DNA of 64,000 nucleotides from Gillisia limnaea DSM 15749 (GTDB lineage Bacteria; Bacteroidota; Bacteroidia; Flavobacteriales; Flavobacteriaceae), in the NCBI RefSeq assembly GCF_000243235.1, contig NZ_JH594606.1:786934-850933 (forward strand). The letters are read 5' to 3'. The translations under genes and the position numbers were made by a program. The notes beneath the pieces are model-generated. The model saw only the letters and a list, made by a program, of their open reading frames with translations. It was not told the origin of the DNA and made no database searches. Shown here piece after piece: positions 8,536-16,834 of this stretch (the stretch's first letter is position 1; every line of letters begins with the position of its first letter).

Positions 8536-9433
8536 AAGAATTTATCAACCTTGACAAAATATTATTTTTGCTTCCCTTTATATTATAAACTAAATCAGAA
8601 GCATAATCATCCGCTTTTTTATTAACAATAATTTTATCTGGATGGCTAATAACCCCGATTTCAACTGTTTCTAAATTCGCAAAAGGACTGCTTCCTTTAG
8701 TATGAGTAGCATTTTCACCAAATCCGATATTGGAAATCAAATTGGTATTTGGCAAAATTGTCAATGCGTTGTTTTTCCAAATTGAAAAAACCCATTGATA
8801 GTCCCAAGTGTCAATATTCTTTTTAGCAACTTCTTCAAAAATATTTAGCCAGTAATCCCGAAATTTTTTTCGCTTATCAATTTTACAAATGGAATTGTTT
8901 TTCTTAAACTGATCTAGTTCCTCCATATTAAAATCATACTTTTCCCACGCTCTCCTCCATGTAGCCCAACCCCATACAAAAACATAATTTGAGAAAAAGT
9001 AAGAAGCATTACCTCTTGAAATACCGTTTTGAAAATTATCACCACTTATTGCATAAATCTGCTCATTATACTTATATTTCTCTAGCAATACTTCACAAAA
9101 GCTAAAAAAACTATGATTTGGTAAACAGTCATCTTCTAAAATAATTCCCTGCTCTACGTTTTCGAAAAACCAATTAATTGCTAAGGAAACACCTTTTCCA
9201 CAACCTAAATTTTCCTTTCTAAATAAAGTTTTAACTTCACAATCCCAGTCAATTCCGTCAAGTACAATTTTCCTTGCAGAAGTGCATTTTTCGAAATCAT
9301 CATTAATGTTTTCTCTAGGACCGTCAGCTGCTACGAACAAATATTTAGGTTTTTGTTTTTTTATCTCTTCAAAGACCTTTTGCGTAATCTCCGGACGATT
9401 AAAAATGATGAATAAGAGTGGAGTATTAAACAT
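8522..9433 (-). CDS. GT-A glycosyltransferase (GNT-I-like)
   Basis: 303 residues starting MFNTPLLFIIFNRPEITQKV, with VAADGPR, ENLGCGKGVSLAINWFFENV and ILEDDCLPNHSFF (the E-D-D metal site), then VFVWGWATWRRAWEKYD. This pattern belongs to a bacterial GT-A group often annotated as nucleotide-diphospho-sugar transferase or HlpA-like. It probably extends the surface glycan from a nucleotide sugar. It sits in a run of overlapping genes from wzt to the Rmd-like gene. Donor specificity is not readable. Confidence 0.8.
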   Translation of the reverse strand: MFNTPLLFIIFNRPEITQKVFEEIKKQKPKYLFVAADGPRENINDDFEKCTSARKIVLDGIDWDCEVKTLFRKENLGCGKGVSLAINWFFENVEQGIILEDDCLPNHSFFSFCEVLLEKYKYNEQIYAISGDNFQNGISRGNASYFFSNYVFVWGWATWRRAWEKYDFNMEELDQFKKNNSICKIDKRKKFRDYWLNIFEEVAKKNIDTWDYQWVFSIWKNNALTILPNTNLISNIGFGENATHTKGSSPFANLETVEIGVISHPDKIIVNKKADDYASDLVYNIKGSKNNILSRLINSFGRV

Positions 9434-9441
9434 AAAAAAAT

Positions 9442-10179
9442 TTAAATTAGAATTTTATAAAAACAAGTATTTGTAGTTTTTGCATAAAGCGAATATCCCT
9501 TAGAAACTAGAAAAATATTGATGTCACTTTTCTCGATATCACCAATTGAATTCATATTTAATATTTCAACTAGTATGATAAAGGGTTTAAATTTATTCCA
9601 ATTATTAGATTTCAAAACTTGAAAATCCAAGCCTTCAACATCTATAGTTAAGAAATCAATTTTATCATCCTCCTTTAAATATTGATTTAAAATTTCTGAT
9701 AATAGATAGGTTTTCAATTTAATTCTTTCAACAATTTTATATCCTTTAACCCCATCATTTTTTTCTGCTTCAATCCTTGAAAAGGTATTTAATGCAGGTT
9801 CATTAAAAACGTAAAAATCCAGATTCTCCTTTGAATTTGAAATTGCATATTCAAGATTAATATCATCAGGCCGTACTTTTCTAAAACCATCCATACTCCC
9901 GGGCATTGCATCTATATTGATTCCACGCCAGCCCATTTTGTAAAATTCATAAGTATTTGAAAATCGCTTTGGATGATGTGCTCCAACATCTAAATAAAAT
10001 CCCTCCTTTTGACCTTCAAAAATTCTTTTTAAAATTAAATCCTCTCCTTCCTGAGAATATGAAAGTGTTGCATAAGAATCCAATTTCATATTCTCCTTTT
10101 TAACCGATTCTTGAAAAATATTTTGAATCCTGACAGGAGTAATCTTTATAATAATCTTCTTTATTTTATTAAATCCCAT
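9442..10179 (-). CDS. FkbM-family methyltransferase
   Basis: 245 residues with the FkbM layout: SQEGEDLILKRIFEGQKEGF, FYLDVGAHHPKRFSNTYEFY (SAM-binding region), GWRGINIDAMPGSM and a late DFLTIDVEGLDFQVLKSN. FkbM enzymes O-methylate sugars or related metabolites; a surface glycan substrate is likely here. The gene overlaps the end of wzt by 19 bp and is the second gene of that operon. A second FkbM gene lies at 16835-17635. Confidence 0.9.
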   Translation of the reverse strand: MGFNKIKKIIIKITPVRIQNIFQESVKKENMKLDSYATLSYSQEGEDLILKRIFEGQKEGFYLDVGAHHPKRFSNTYEFYKMGWRGINIDAMPGSMDGFRKVRPDDINLEYAISNSKENLDFYVFNEPALNTFSRIEAEKNDGVKGYKIVERIKLKTYLLSEILNQYLKEDDKIDFLTIDVEGLDFQVLKSNNWNKFKPFIILVEILNMNSIGDIEKSDINIFLVSKGYSLYAKTTNTCFYKILI

Positions 10180-11447
10180 TCTCCTTTTATTAGAAGTTTC
10201 GACTTCCCATTAAAACCCAAGTTTCCGGATCTGTAAAAATCACCTTTTATTACATTAAATCTTCCCAGTGGTACTTTAGGCCAATCAGATTCTCTTTTAT
10301 CACATTCAATACGACCTTTAACAATATAATTTCCCTCATTCAGAGCTAAATCGGCAATCACACATTGAATTTTATACTCTCCATTTGAATTAACTTGTAT
10401 AGTTTTATTCTGATAAGAATTATATAAAACAGTTATTAATTCATCATCCGATGTGTGTATTGAAAAACCTAAATCTATATTAAAGTTATTGGTAAGGTTA
10501 GCGACATCTATGGCAAAGGAAAACACAACCGTGTCACCATTTAAAACATTTTCTATAATTTGTCCATTCGTGTGTTCAATATGAAAACTTCGAAATTTTA
10601 CTGTTCCAGTTCCACTTCTATCCTTAATAGATGTGAGATCTTTAGGAATTATTTGCTTTTCATTTGATAAATAAAAATTAATTGCTTTTTCAGTTGAACC
10701 ATCAAATTCTAATAAACCATTCTCCAGAACAATTCCTCGGGTGCACAAACTCTTCACACTCGCCATATTATGACTCACAAACAACACCGTCCTACCCTGC
10801 CCAACAGATAAATCCTGCATCTTGCCGATAGCTTTTTTCTGGAATTCGGCATCGCCCACGGCCAACACCTCATCTACCACCAGGATTTCCGGTTCCAGGT
10901 GCGCTGCCACGGCAAAGCCCAGCCGCACCGTCATCCCACTGCTATAGCGTTTTACGGGCGTATCTATATACATTTCACAACCAGAAAAATCTATAATTTC
11001 ATCAAGTTTAGTTTTTATTTCATTCTTGGTCATCCCCAAAACGGCGCCATTCATAAAAATATTTTCTCTGCCGGTAAGTTCTCCATGAAATCCGGTTCCT
11101 ACTTCCAACAGAGATGCGATACGCCCTCTGGTTTTTATACTACCGGTTGTAGGAGAAGTTACCCGAGATAATATTTTAAGCAAGGTAGTTTTTCCAGCCC
11201 CGTTTTTTCCAATAATCCCCAATACCTCGCCTGTTTTAACCTCAAAATTGATGTCCCGCAACGCCCATACATAATCTTCAGTAGCCTTAGCGCTACGGTC
11301 GTTTACCGCCCCCACTTTTAAATAGGGATCTTCCTTCCCGCGAACGGTATGCCACCAACGGTTAAGATCGTGGCTAAGCGTGCCTGTGCCAACCTGGCCG
11401 AGCCGGTATTGTTTGGAGATGTTTTCTGCTTTCAGGATGATACTCAT
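10161..11447 (-). CDS. wzt: Wzt-type ABC ATPase of glycan export, with C-terminal carbohydrate-binding domain
   Basis: 428 residues. The ATPase domain (about 1-250) has Walker A GKNGAGKTT, signature YSSGMTVRLGFAVA, Walker B ILVVDEVLAVGD and SHNMASV. A second domain (about 270-428) is a beta-rich segment like the Wzt C-terminal domain that reads the cap of a finished O-polysaccharide. The partner permease Wzm, usually adjacent, is absent from this window. Base composition shifts near 10730: the ATPase half is GC-richer and the C-terminal half is AT-rich like the downstream genes. That suggests recombination at the domain border, swapping glycan specificity. Confidence 0.9.
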   Translation of the reverse strand: MSIILKAENISKQYRLGQVGTGTLSHDLNRWWHTVRGKEDPYLKVGAVNDRSAKATEDYVWALRDINFEVKTGEVLGIIGKNGAGKTTLLKILSRVTSPTTGSIKTRGRIASLLEVGTGFHGELTGRENIFMNGAVLGMTKNEIKTKLDEIIDFSGCEMYIDTPVKRYSSGMTVRLGFAVAAHLEPEILVVDEVLAVGDAEFQKKAIGKMQDLSVGQGRTVLFVSHNMASVKSLCTRGIVLENGLLEFDGSTEKAINFYLSNEKQIIPKDLTSIKDRSGTGTVKFRSFHIEHTNGQIIENVLNGDTVVFSFAIDVANLTNNFNIDLGFSIHTSDDELITVLYNSYQNKTIQVNSNGEYKIQCVIADLALNEGNYIVKGRIECDKRESDWPKVPLGRFNVIKGDFYRSGNLGFNGKSKLLIKGEWDLIK

Positions 11448-11462
11448 TTTATTCGTTTACGG

Positions 11463-11504
11463 TTTGGTGTTTGGTGTTTGGTGTTTGGTGTTTGGTGTTT
11501 GGTA
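11463..11504 (+). repeat. TTTGGTG heptamer tandem array
   Basis: Six consecutive copies of the 7-bp unit TTTGGTG, the last imperfect, lie 15 bp upstream of the wzt start. The position in the 5' region means copy-number change by slippage could alter wzt expression. It belongs to the period-7 repeats found throughout the left half of the window. The remainder of the gap to 11621 holds a CCACGAAACCACGAAT motif similar to one near 49680. Confidence 0.9.
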
Positions 11505-11621
11505 AAAATATAAAAATTAGCCACGAAACCACGAATTATTCATAATATAGAAATATGCATTTAGACCCTTTTTTGTAGATAGTTCTGTTTTTAAAATATT
11601 GAAAAATAAGCTGACAAAAAA

Positions 11622-12470
11622 TTAAACCCTTGGATTTTTATAAACTATCAACTGGCTTCTGGTAAAAGGTTTATTCAGAAACCCGGGCAAAAAACGCTCA
11701 CTCTTTAATGCCCATCGCTTATATCTATTTCTTCTTTCACCCCAACCAAAGAAACGGCTAAAGCGTTCAAGAGTCCCCACCGGAATTATTTCTACCTCTC
11801 CAAAAAATGCTGTTCCGGCTTTTTCCCAATGTTGGGAACTAAAACTCCTGTCCGGATGCGGATCGTTCTCCTTCCATATTTTAAAGGCATCTTTATTGAA
11901 TTTTGAAGGCCTGCCTCCAATGGGGATATGCCAGCGTATCTCATCGAGCACCTTTGAATTTACAGCAGGTTCGAAAAATCGTGCTTCCCCATTTGATTTT
12001 AAAAGCCGGGCGGTTTCCTTTAAAAATAATTTTTCTACAGGAATTGTGAGATGATGTAAAAAGGCCTTGCCAACCACGAAATCGAAGCTTTTAGAGGTTA
12101 GGTTATTTTCCAAAAAATCTCCTTCCACAAAAACTATAGGTTGCTTAAAAGTGTAATTTTCATTTAACTTTCTCACAATTTCACCACTTTCAGATGCTAT
12201 GTCATTGGCATAAACCTCAGCTCCCAAAGCGGCCATCACCGCAGCATTGGTACAATCTCCACAGCCCATTTCCAGCACTTTCTTTCCCTTTATTTTCTCC
12301 CTGAAATTGTTCTGATATAATCCAAACCAACTGGTTTCAGTAGTGGTTGCAGAGTTGAGAAATTTTTCGAGGTTATTGATCCAATGCAGAATATTACTGA
12401 TGTTATAATTGGCATATAGCTTCTCATAATGCTCTTTATTCTTTTCCTGATTATGGTCTGTGCTACTCAT
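11622..12470 (-). CDS. Class I SAM-dependent methyltransferase
   Basis: 282 residues with a clear Rossmann motif I, KVLEMGCGDCTNAAVMAAL, followed by GAEVYANDIASESGE, FVEGDFLENNLTSKSFDFVV and GKAFLHHLTIPVE. It is a UbiE/Methyltransf_11-like small-molecule methyltransferase. In this glycan locus it probably methylates a sugar or a lipid-linked intermediate. The gene stands apart, with 170-bp and 490-bp gaps on either side, and probably has its own promoter. Confidence 0.87.
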   Translation of the reverse strand: MSSTDHNQEKNKEHYEKLYANYNISNILHWINNLEKFLNSATTTETSWFGLYQNNFREKIKGKKVLEMGCGDCTNAAVMAALGAEVYANDIASESGEIVRKLNENYTFKQPIVFVEGDFLENNLTSKSFDFVVGKAFLHHLTIPVEKLFLKETARLLKSNGEARFFEPAVNSKVLDEIRWHIPIGGRPSKFNKDAFKIWKENDPHPDRSFSSQHWEKAGTAFFGEVEIIPVGTLERFSRFFGWGERRNRYKRWALKSERFLPGFLNKPFTRSQLIVYKNPRV

Positions 12471-12540
12471 AAAACTTCATGTGTGCGCAATTTATAAATT
12501 ATTGATCACCGAAACGCAAAAATATTTATTTATGATTGGG

Positions 12541-12983
12541 AGTTGTTAATTCGTTAATTCGAGATTCGTTAATTCGTTGATTTGTTAACTCGTTAATTGG
12601 ATTTTCGCCAGTCTCAACGTCCCCTCGTCTCCCTGTCCCTTTTAACGATTCGTTAATTTGTTAATTGAGGATTGGTGGTTTCATTGATTCGTTAATTTGT
12701 TAAATCATTATCCCTCATCTCTCCTTCGCTTTTAGATACGATGGTTTAACATTATCCTAAATTACCTCGTTATCCGTCACAACATTAGAACACCACTGCG
12801 TTACTCCGTCACTTCATCACATCGTTACTTCTTTACAGCGTCACAGCTTCACAGCTTCACAGCTTCACAACTTCACAGATTCACAACTTCACATTGTTAC
12901 TCCATCACTTCATCACATCGTTACTTCTTTACAGCGCCACATCTTCACAGCTTCACAGCGTTACTCCGTCACTTCGTCACTAT
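12541..12983 (+). repeat. Composite low-complexity repeat, copy 1 (8-bp periods)
   Basis: Two kinds of 8-bp periodic repeat. From 12541 to about 12600 the unit is GTTAATTC. Then comes a TTTTCGCCAGTCTCAACG segment and a pyrimidine-rich CCCTCGTCTCCCTGTCCC stretch, more GTTAATTC-like units, and from about 12790 to 12983 over 20 units of a degenerate CTTCACAG/CGTTACTC octamer. The last units reach into the 3' end of the pyruvyltransferase gene. No gene or RNA structure was seen in the gap. Confidence 0.9.
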
Positions 12984-13797
12984 TCCTAAACGGACAATCC
13001 CTCATCAACCCATCACACAACTTCTCAACCTTACCCTCATCCGGCATTCCACCATATTTTTCAAACAAACTTTCAATTTCTTTCAAGCTTAATTTCCTGT
13101 CCAGAAATTCTGCCTGATAAAAAGCCAATTCCACCGATTCAAGATAATCCCGATATTTAATTCCGTCTCCAAAGATCTTATTTGAAAACTCCACCCATAT
13201 ACTGGGAATTCCATAAGCGTGAGAAACTATCACCCCGTGCAAAGAGGAAGAAATAGTTTTTTCGCAACTCAGAATCTGTCGGGTCACTTCTTCCACATCC
13301 AGCGTCATAAGGTCAATCACCAGGATTTCAGGATCATTTTTATAGTTTTCTAAAACAAATTTAAAATCGTGATAGTGCGGAATGATCCCTAATTTGTATT
13401 TTTTCTTAACTGCGGGATGATAGTATTTTGGCAGCAGAAGTGCAGGATCCCCATAAACTTCGGGGCAGCTATATCCAAGCTCTAACAAATATTTTCTGGT
13501 TTGGGGTCCGCGAACTGCCCTGTAATCTGCTTTAGATATGACTTGCTCCTTATCTATAATCCCGCTTCCCCACACAATACTGTCTTTGGAAGCGTGGTGA
13601 AGTATACTTCCTATAGTGACATAATTTGTTTTATCCCATTTGTACCAGGGCTGTTTTTTAGGATGAACCCATTTTATCTCTTTTCCCGAGATCTTTTCAA
13701 CCAAATATTTAGACAGTAAATCCCCATAATTCTCCTTCTTCTTAAAGATGAATTTTATCTCGCTCCAGTAAAATAGCGGAATTGTTTGGGATGGCAT
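12961..13797 (-). CDS. Polysaccharide pyruvyl transferase family protein
   Basis: 278 residues. Family features are KKENYGDLLSKYLVEKISG near the N-terminus, IGSILHHASKDSIVWGSGII, RAVRGPQTRKYLLELGY, EVYGDPALLLP and TISSSLHGVIVSHAYGIPSI, the last including the conserved SLHG. These enzymes add pyruvate ketals from phosphoenolpyruvate to sugars. The last six residues (SDEVTE) and the stop codon are encoded by units of the 8-bp repeat that continues past the gene, so the repeat has replaced the native C-terminus. Confidence 0.9.
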   Translation of the reverse strand: MPSQTIPLFYWSEIKFIFKKKENYGDLLSKYLVEKISGKEIKWVHPKKQPWYKWDKTNYVTIGSILHHASKDSIVWGSGIIDKEQVISKADYRAVRGPQTRKYLLELGYSCPEVYGDPALLLPKYYHPAVKKKYKLGIIPHYHDFKFVLENYKNDPEILVIDLMTLDVEEVTRQILSCEKTISSSLHGVIVSHAYGIPSIWVEFSNKIFGDGIKYRDYLESVELAFYQAEFLDRKLSLKEIESLFEKYGGMPDEGKVEKLCDGLMRDCPFRNSDEVTE

Positions 13798-13844
13798 TAT
13801 CTTTTGGATTTTCTTAATTTCAAAAGTAATGATTTTTGTTTAGT

Positions 13845-14205
13845 GTGATTCGGTAATTCGGGATTTGTTGATTCGTTGATTTGTTGATTTGGTGATTGGT
13901 TAATTCGGGATTCGTTAATTGGTTAATTGGATTTTCGCCAGTCTCAAGCCCCCACGTCACCCTGTCTCCCTGTCTCCTCGTCCTTTTTAAGGATTCGTTA
14001 ATTTGTTGATTCGGGATTCGTCGATTTCTTTATTGGAAATTCTGTTTCCTCATCTCCCTGTCTCATCGTCCCTCCTTCCCCTTAGGGATTCGTTAATTGG
14101 TTAATTGGTTTTTCGCCAGTCAACGCCCTTCATCACATCATCACACCATCACATCATCACATCATCACATCATTACACCATCACATCATTACATCATCAC
14201 TTTTT
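13845..14205 (+). repeat. Composite low-complexity repeat, copy 2
   Basis: Same architecture as the copy at 12541-12983: GTTGATTTGTTGATTT octamers, TTTTCGCCAGTCTCAAG at about 13932, a CCCTGTCTCCCTGTCTCCTC stretch, further GATTCGTTAATT units, a second TTTTCGCCAGTC near 14110, then nine CATCACAT-type octamers from 14130 to 14203. The array ends directly before the promoter of the truncated gene at 14241. No coding signal. Confidence 0.9.
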
Positions 14206-14208
14206 TCC

Positions 14209-14216
14209 TATATTTG
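14209..14216 (+). promoter_or_regulatory. TATATTTG promoter box, copy 1
   Basis: A perfect match to the Bacteroidota -7 consensus TAnnTTTG, 24 bp before the TTG start of the truncated gene. The same TTTTCCTATATTTGAACAAG-like context recurs at 15331 (before the intact gene) and at 18104, so promoter and gene start were duplicated together. Confidence 0.6.
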
Positions 14217-14240
14217 AACGAGCCAAAACTAATACCCGAT

Positions 14241-14450
14241 TTGAAACCAAAAAAAATCTTCATTCTGCTCCCCGATGGCGTAGGCTTACGCAACTTTGCT
14301 TTCACCTCTTTTGTTGAGATTGGAGAAAAAATGGGCTGGGAAGTGGTATTCTGGAATCAAACCGGTTTCCAACTTTCTGAATTAGGGTGGAAGGAAATAA
14401 AGCTAAAATTTTTTCACAAACATAACAAAAATGTTATATATTTGAGTTAA
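14241..14450 (+). pseudogene. Truncated 5' copy of the 15365 glycan gene
   Basis: From TTG at 14241 the frame encodes MKPKKIFILLPDGVGLRNFA and continues in close agreement with the intact protein at 15365 for 56 residues, to KEIKLK (about 14408). It then switches abruptly to an unrelated FFHKHNKNVIYLS tail and a TAA that overlaps the hicA ATG (TAATG). The divergence point is where the hicA regulatory region begins. Several substitutions separate the copies, so the duplication is not recent. It is the left half of a gene fragment - TA module - intact gene arrangement. Confidence 0.9.
14422..14444 (+). promoter_or_regulatory. hicAB operator/promoter
   Basis: A perfect inverted repeat, ATAACA-AAAA-TGTTAT (14422-14437), abuts a TATATTTG box (14437-14444) that fits the Bacteroidota TAnnTTTG -7 element. 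The hicA ATG follows 5 bp later, so the transcript may be leaderless or nearly so. HicB carries a C-terminal HTH and is the likely repressor binding this palindrome. Confidence 0.6.
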
Positions 14451-14632
14451 TGAATTCGAATGATCTCATTAAAATGATTGAAAAGGAAGGTTGGTACCTG
14501 GTGCGGACAATAGGAAGTCACCACCACTTTAAACATCCGGCTCACAAAGGACTCGTTACTATTCCTCATCCTAAAAAAGATGTTCCGAAAGGAACGGTAA
14601 AATCTATCCTAAGACAAGCAGGAATAGAATAA
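14450..14632 (+). CDS. hicA: HicA mRNA interferase toxin
   Basis: 60 residues, normal for HicA. The dsRBD-like fold shows the key signature GSHHHFKHP with the catalytic His, then VTIPHPKKDVPKGTVKSILRQAG. HicA cleaves mRNA in the cytoplasm and is held by HicB. The gene precedes hicB by 15 bp, the usual hicA-hicB order. Its ATG overlaps the stop of the truncated gene (TAATG). Confidence 0.95.
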   Translation: MNSNDLIKMIEKEGWYLVRTIGSHHHFKHPAHKGLVTIPHPKKDVPKGTVKSILRQAGIE

Positions 14633-14647
14633 TTTAAATAAAAAGCC

Positions 14648-15061
14648 ATGAAAAATAAGAGCGTAGAAGTTTATGTAGAGAAGGCGGCAGACGGAACCTA
14701 TTGGGGCACCACTCAAAACCTGCCGGGGGTAGTAACCGCATTTGGAAATTCCCTGGAGGAATTAAAAATAAATTTACAACAAGCTTACAGCGATTATCTG
14801 GAAACTGCTATAGAAGTAAATGAAGAATGGATCCAACAGATTTTACATGCCAATGTTTTTGTATATCGTTTAGATATTCAGGCACTTTTTAAACTCATTC
14901 CTGAAATAAAAATTTCCAGTTTGGCAAAAAAAGCTGGGATAAACGAATCCTTAATGAGGCAATATGCTACGGGAAAGGCCAATGCTTCGGAGGAGAGGGC
15001 CAAGAAAATTGAAAAAGCCCTTCATGAATTGGGCAACGAATTATTGTCGGTTACTTTCTAA
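14648..15061 (+). CDS. hicB: HicB antitoxin with C-terminal HTH
   Basis: 137 residues. The N-terminal HicB fold is seen in VEVYVEKAADGTYWGTTQNL and PGVVTAFGNSLEELKINLQQ; a C-terminal XRE-like helix-turn-helix covers about residues 92-137 (ISSLAKKAGINESLMRQYAT then GKANASEERAKKIEKAL). It neutralises HicA and should repress the operon at the palindrome upstream of hicA. The stop is followed by a degenerate 8-bp repeat field. Confidence 0.95.
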   Translation: MKNKSVEVYVEKAADGTYWGTTQNLPGVVTAFGNSLEELKINLQQAYSDYLETAIEVNEEWIQQILHANVFVYRLDIQALFKLIPEIKISSLAKKAGINESLMRQYATGKANASEERAKKIEKALHELGNELLSVTF

Positions 15062-15084
15062 GTTTGAACGAAATGAGGAATGAT

Positions 15085-15330
15085 TCTTACCGTTATCATC
15101 ATCACAGCGTTACTCCATCACAACAATATTCCAATACCAAGGCTTTTCGTTCCCCTTTAGGGGCCAGGGGTTAAGGAATTCATAATTTATCCTCTTCGAC
15201 ACAGCACCACAACTTCACAGCTTCACAAATTCACAAATTCACAACTTCACAGCTTCACAACTTCACAACTTCACAACTTCACAGCTTCACAGCTTCACAA
15301 CCTTACTTCATCACATCTTCACAATTTTCC
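15085..15330 (+). repeat. Octamer repeat field, copy 3
   Basis: CATCACAG/CGTTACTC-like units at 15097-15125 and a long run of CTTCACAA/ATTCACAA/CTTCACAG octamers from about 15200 to 15300. Between them is a short unique stretch (about 15126-15195) with no coding signal. It lies between hicB and the promoter of the intact gene, so the HicAB module has octamer arrays on both sides (14130-14203 and here). Confidence 0.88.
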
Positions 15331-15338
15331 TATATTTG
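15331..15338 (+). promoter_or_regulatory. TATATTTG promoter box, copy 2
   Basis: TAnnTTTG match 26 bp before the TTG start at 15365. The surrounding sequence (TTTTCCTATATTTGAACAAG) is shared with 14202-14220 and 18099-18118. It is the probable promoter of the intact glycan gene. Confidence 0.6.
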
Positions 15339-15364
15339 AACAAGCCAAAACTAACACCCCCGAT

Positions 15365-16768
15365 TTGAAACCAAAAAAAATCTTCATTCTGCTCCCCGAT
15401 GGCGTAGGCCTGCGGAATTTCGCTTTTACCTCTTTTGTCGAAATTGGAGAACAAATGGGCTGGGAAGTTGTATTCTGGAATCAGACCCCTTTTGATCTAA
15501 CTGAATTGGGGTATAAAGAAATAAAATTAAAAGGAAAACCAAGAGCCTTTACCGATCTTTTAAAGAGGGCGAAGATCAGCGCAGAACTGGATCATTTTGA
15601 AGAAAAATTCGATGATCCCGTTTATCAGACCTATAAATTTCCTGCCGGCAACAAAAACATAAAATCTAAAATTAAGAATGCTGTCGTAACTCAGCTCACC
15701 AAAACCTACCGGGGAGAAAAAGGGCTGGAAAAGTTGCGATCAAAATTAAAGGATTCTGAAAGAAAGTCTCCTTTTTACAAGCAATGTAGAGAGGTGCTGA
15801 AAAGAGAAAAACCCGATTTTATTTTTTGTACCAATCAGCGTCCCGTAAATGCCATTGCTCCTTTAACCGCAGGACAGGATTTGGGAATTCCTACAAGCAC
15901 TTTTATTTTTTCCTGGGATAATCTTCCTAAGGCTACTATGGTGATTGAACCTGATTTCTATTTTGTATGGAGTGAGTATATGAAGGAGGAATTACTGAAT
16001 TATTATCCTTTTGTAAAAAAAGACCAGATTTTTATTACCGGAAGTCCACAATTTGAACCTCATTTCAACCTGAAGTTAAGAGAAACGCGGGAGCAATTTT
16101 TTGAAGAGAACAACTTAGATCCCACCAAAGAATATATTTGCTTTAGCGGTGACGATAGTACCACCAGCCCGGATGATCCCCAGTATTTAAATGATTTGGC
16201 GAAGGCGGTTAAAAAATTGAACAAAAGCAAAGATTATAACCTGGGAATTATTTTCAGGCGATGTCCGGTCGACTTTTCTAATAGGTATGATCGGACTTTA
16301 GAAACATATAAAGATTTGATAGTTCCTGTAGCTCCCAGATGGAAAAAACTGGGGGATCAATGGAACACGATTCTTCCTACAAAAGAGGATCTGCAGCTAC
16401 AGGTAAATACAATCATTCATAGTAAAGCGGTAATAAATCTGGGTTCCTCAATGGTGTTTGATTTTGCTATTTTAGAAAAACCCTGTCTTTTTCTCCATTA
16501 TGATGTTGAAAACAAACAGGATGAAAACTGGGGAGTAGAAAAAATATATAATTTTGTTCATTTCAGGTCTATGCCAACAGGGAAAGAAGTTATCTGGTTG
16601 AGATCAAAAGAAGAAATCGAGTCAAAACTAGAAGCTGCATTAAAAGAAGCCCCGGCGGAAGTGCAAAGGGCTAAAACCTGGTTTAACAAGATCAACCAAA
16701 CCCCTGCAGAAAAGGCTTCAGAAAGGATATGGGAAGGAATTGATAAAATAACAGAAAAATCCACTTAG
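15365..16768 (+). CDS. GT-B-like surface glycan biosynthesis protein
   Basis: 467 residues starting from TTG; no in-frame ATG fits, and the truncated duplicate starts at the same TTG. A GT-B-like organisation is suggested by KKIFILLPDGVGLRNFAFTS, a middle PDFIFCTNQRPVNAIAPLTA then FSWDNLPKATMVIEPDFYFV, and a C-terminal KAVINLGSSMVFDFAILEKP segment resembling CDP-glycerol- or UDP-GlcNAc-epimerase-like donor sites. The sugar or polyol-phosphate it transfers is unknown. A 56-residue N-terminal copy precedes hicA, and a possible third remnant lies at 18101. Confidence 0.75.
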   Translation: MKPKKIFILLPDGVGLRNFAFTSFVEIGEQMGWEVVFWNQTPFDLTELGYKEIKLKGKPRAFTDLLKRAKISAELDHFEEKFDDPVYQTYKFPAGNKNIKSKIKNAVVTQLTKTYRGEKGLEKLRSKLKDSERKSPFYKQCREVLKREKPDFIFCTNQRPVNAIAPLTAGQDLGIPTSTFIFSWDNLPKATMVIEPDFYFVWSEYMKEELLNYYPFVKKDQIFITGSPQFEPHFNLKLRETREQFFEENNLDPTKEYICFSGDDSTTSPDDPQYLNDLAKAVKKLNKSKDYNLGIIFRRCPVDFSNRYDRTLETYKDLIVPVAPRWKKLGDQWNTILPTKEDLQLQVNTIIHSKAVINLGSSMVFDFAILEKPCLFLHYDVENKQDENWGVEKIYNFVHFRSMPTGKEVIWLRSKEEIESKLEAALKEAPAEVQRAKTWFNKINQTPAEKASERIWEGIDKITEKST

Positions 16769-16834
16769 CCTTGCTTACCCCCGTTTTCGGTTTGTTAACT
16801 ATAAATTATAAAAGGCCGAAGGCCAACTGTAAAC

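Noticed and set aside
14097-14450. Plus-strand frame rich in His, Ser and Thr joined to the truncated gene
   Set aside because: The His/Thr part is octamer repeat read through; the real start is the TTG at 14241.
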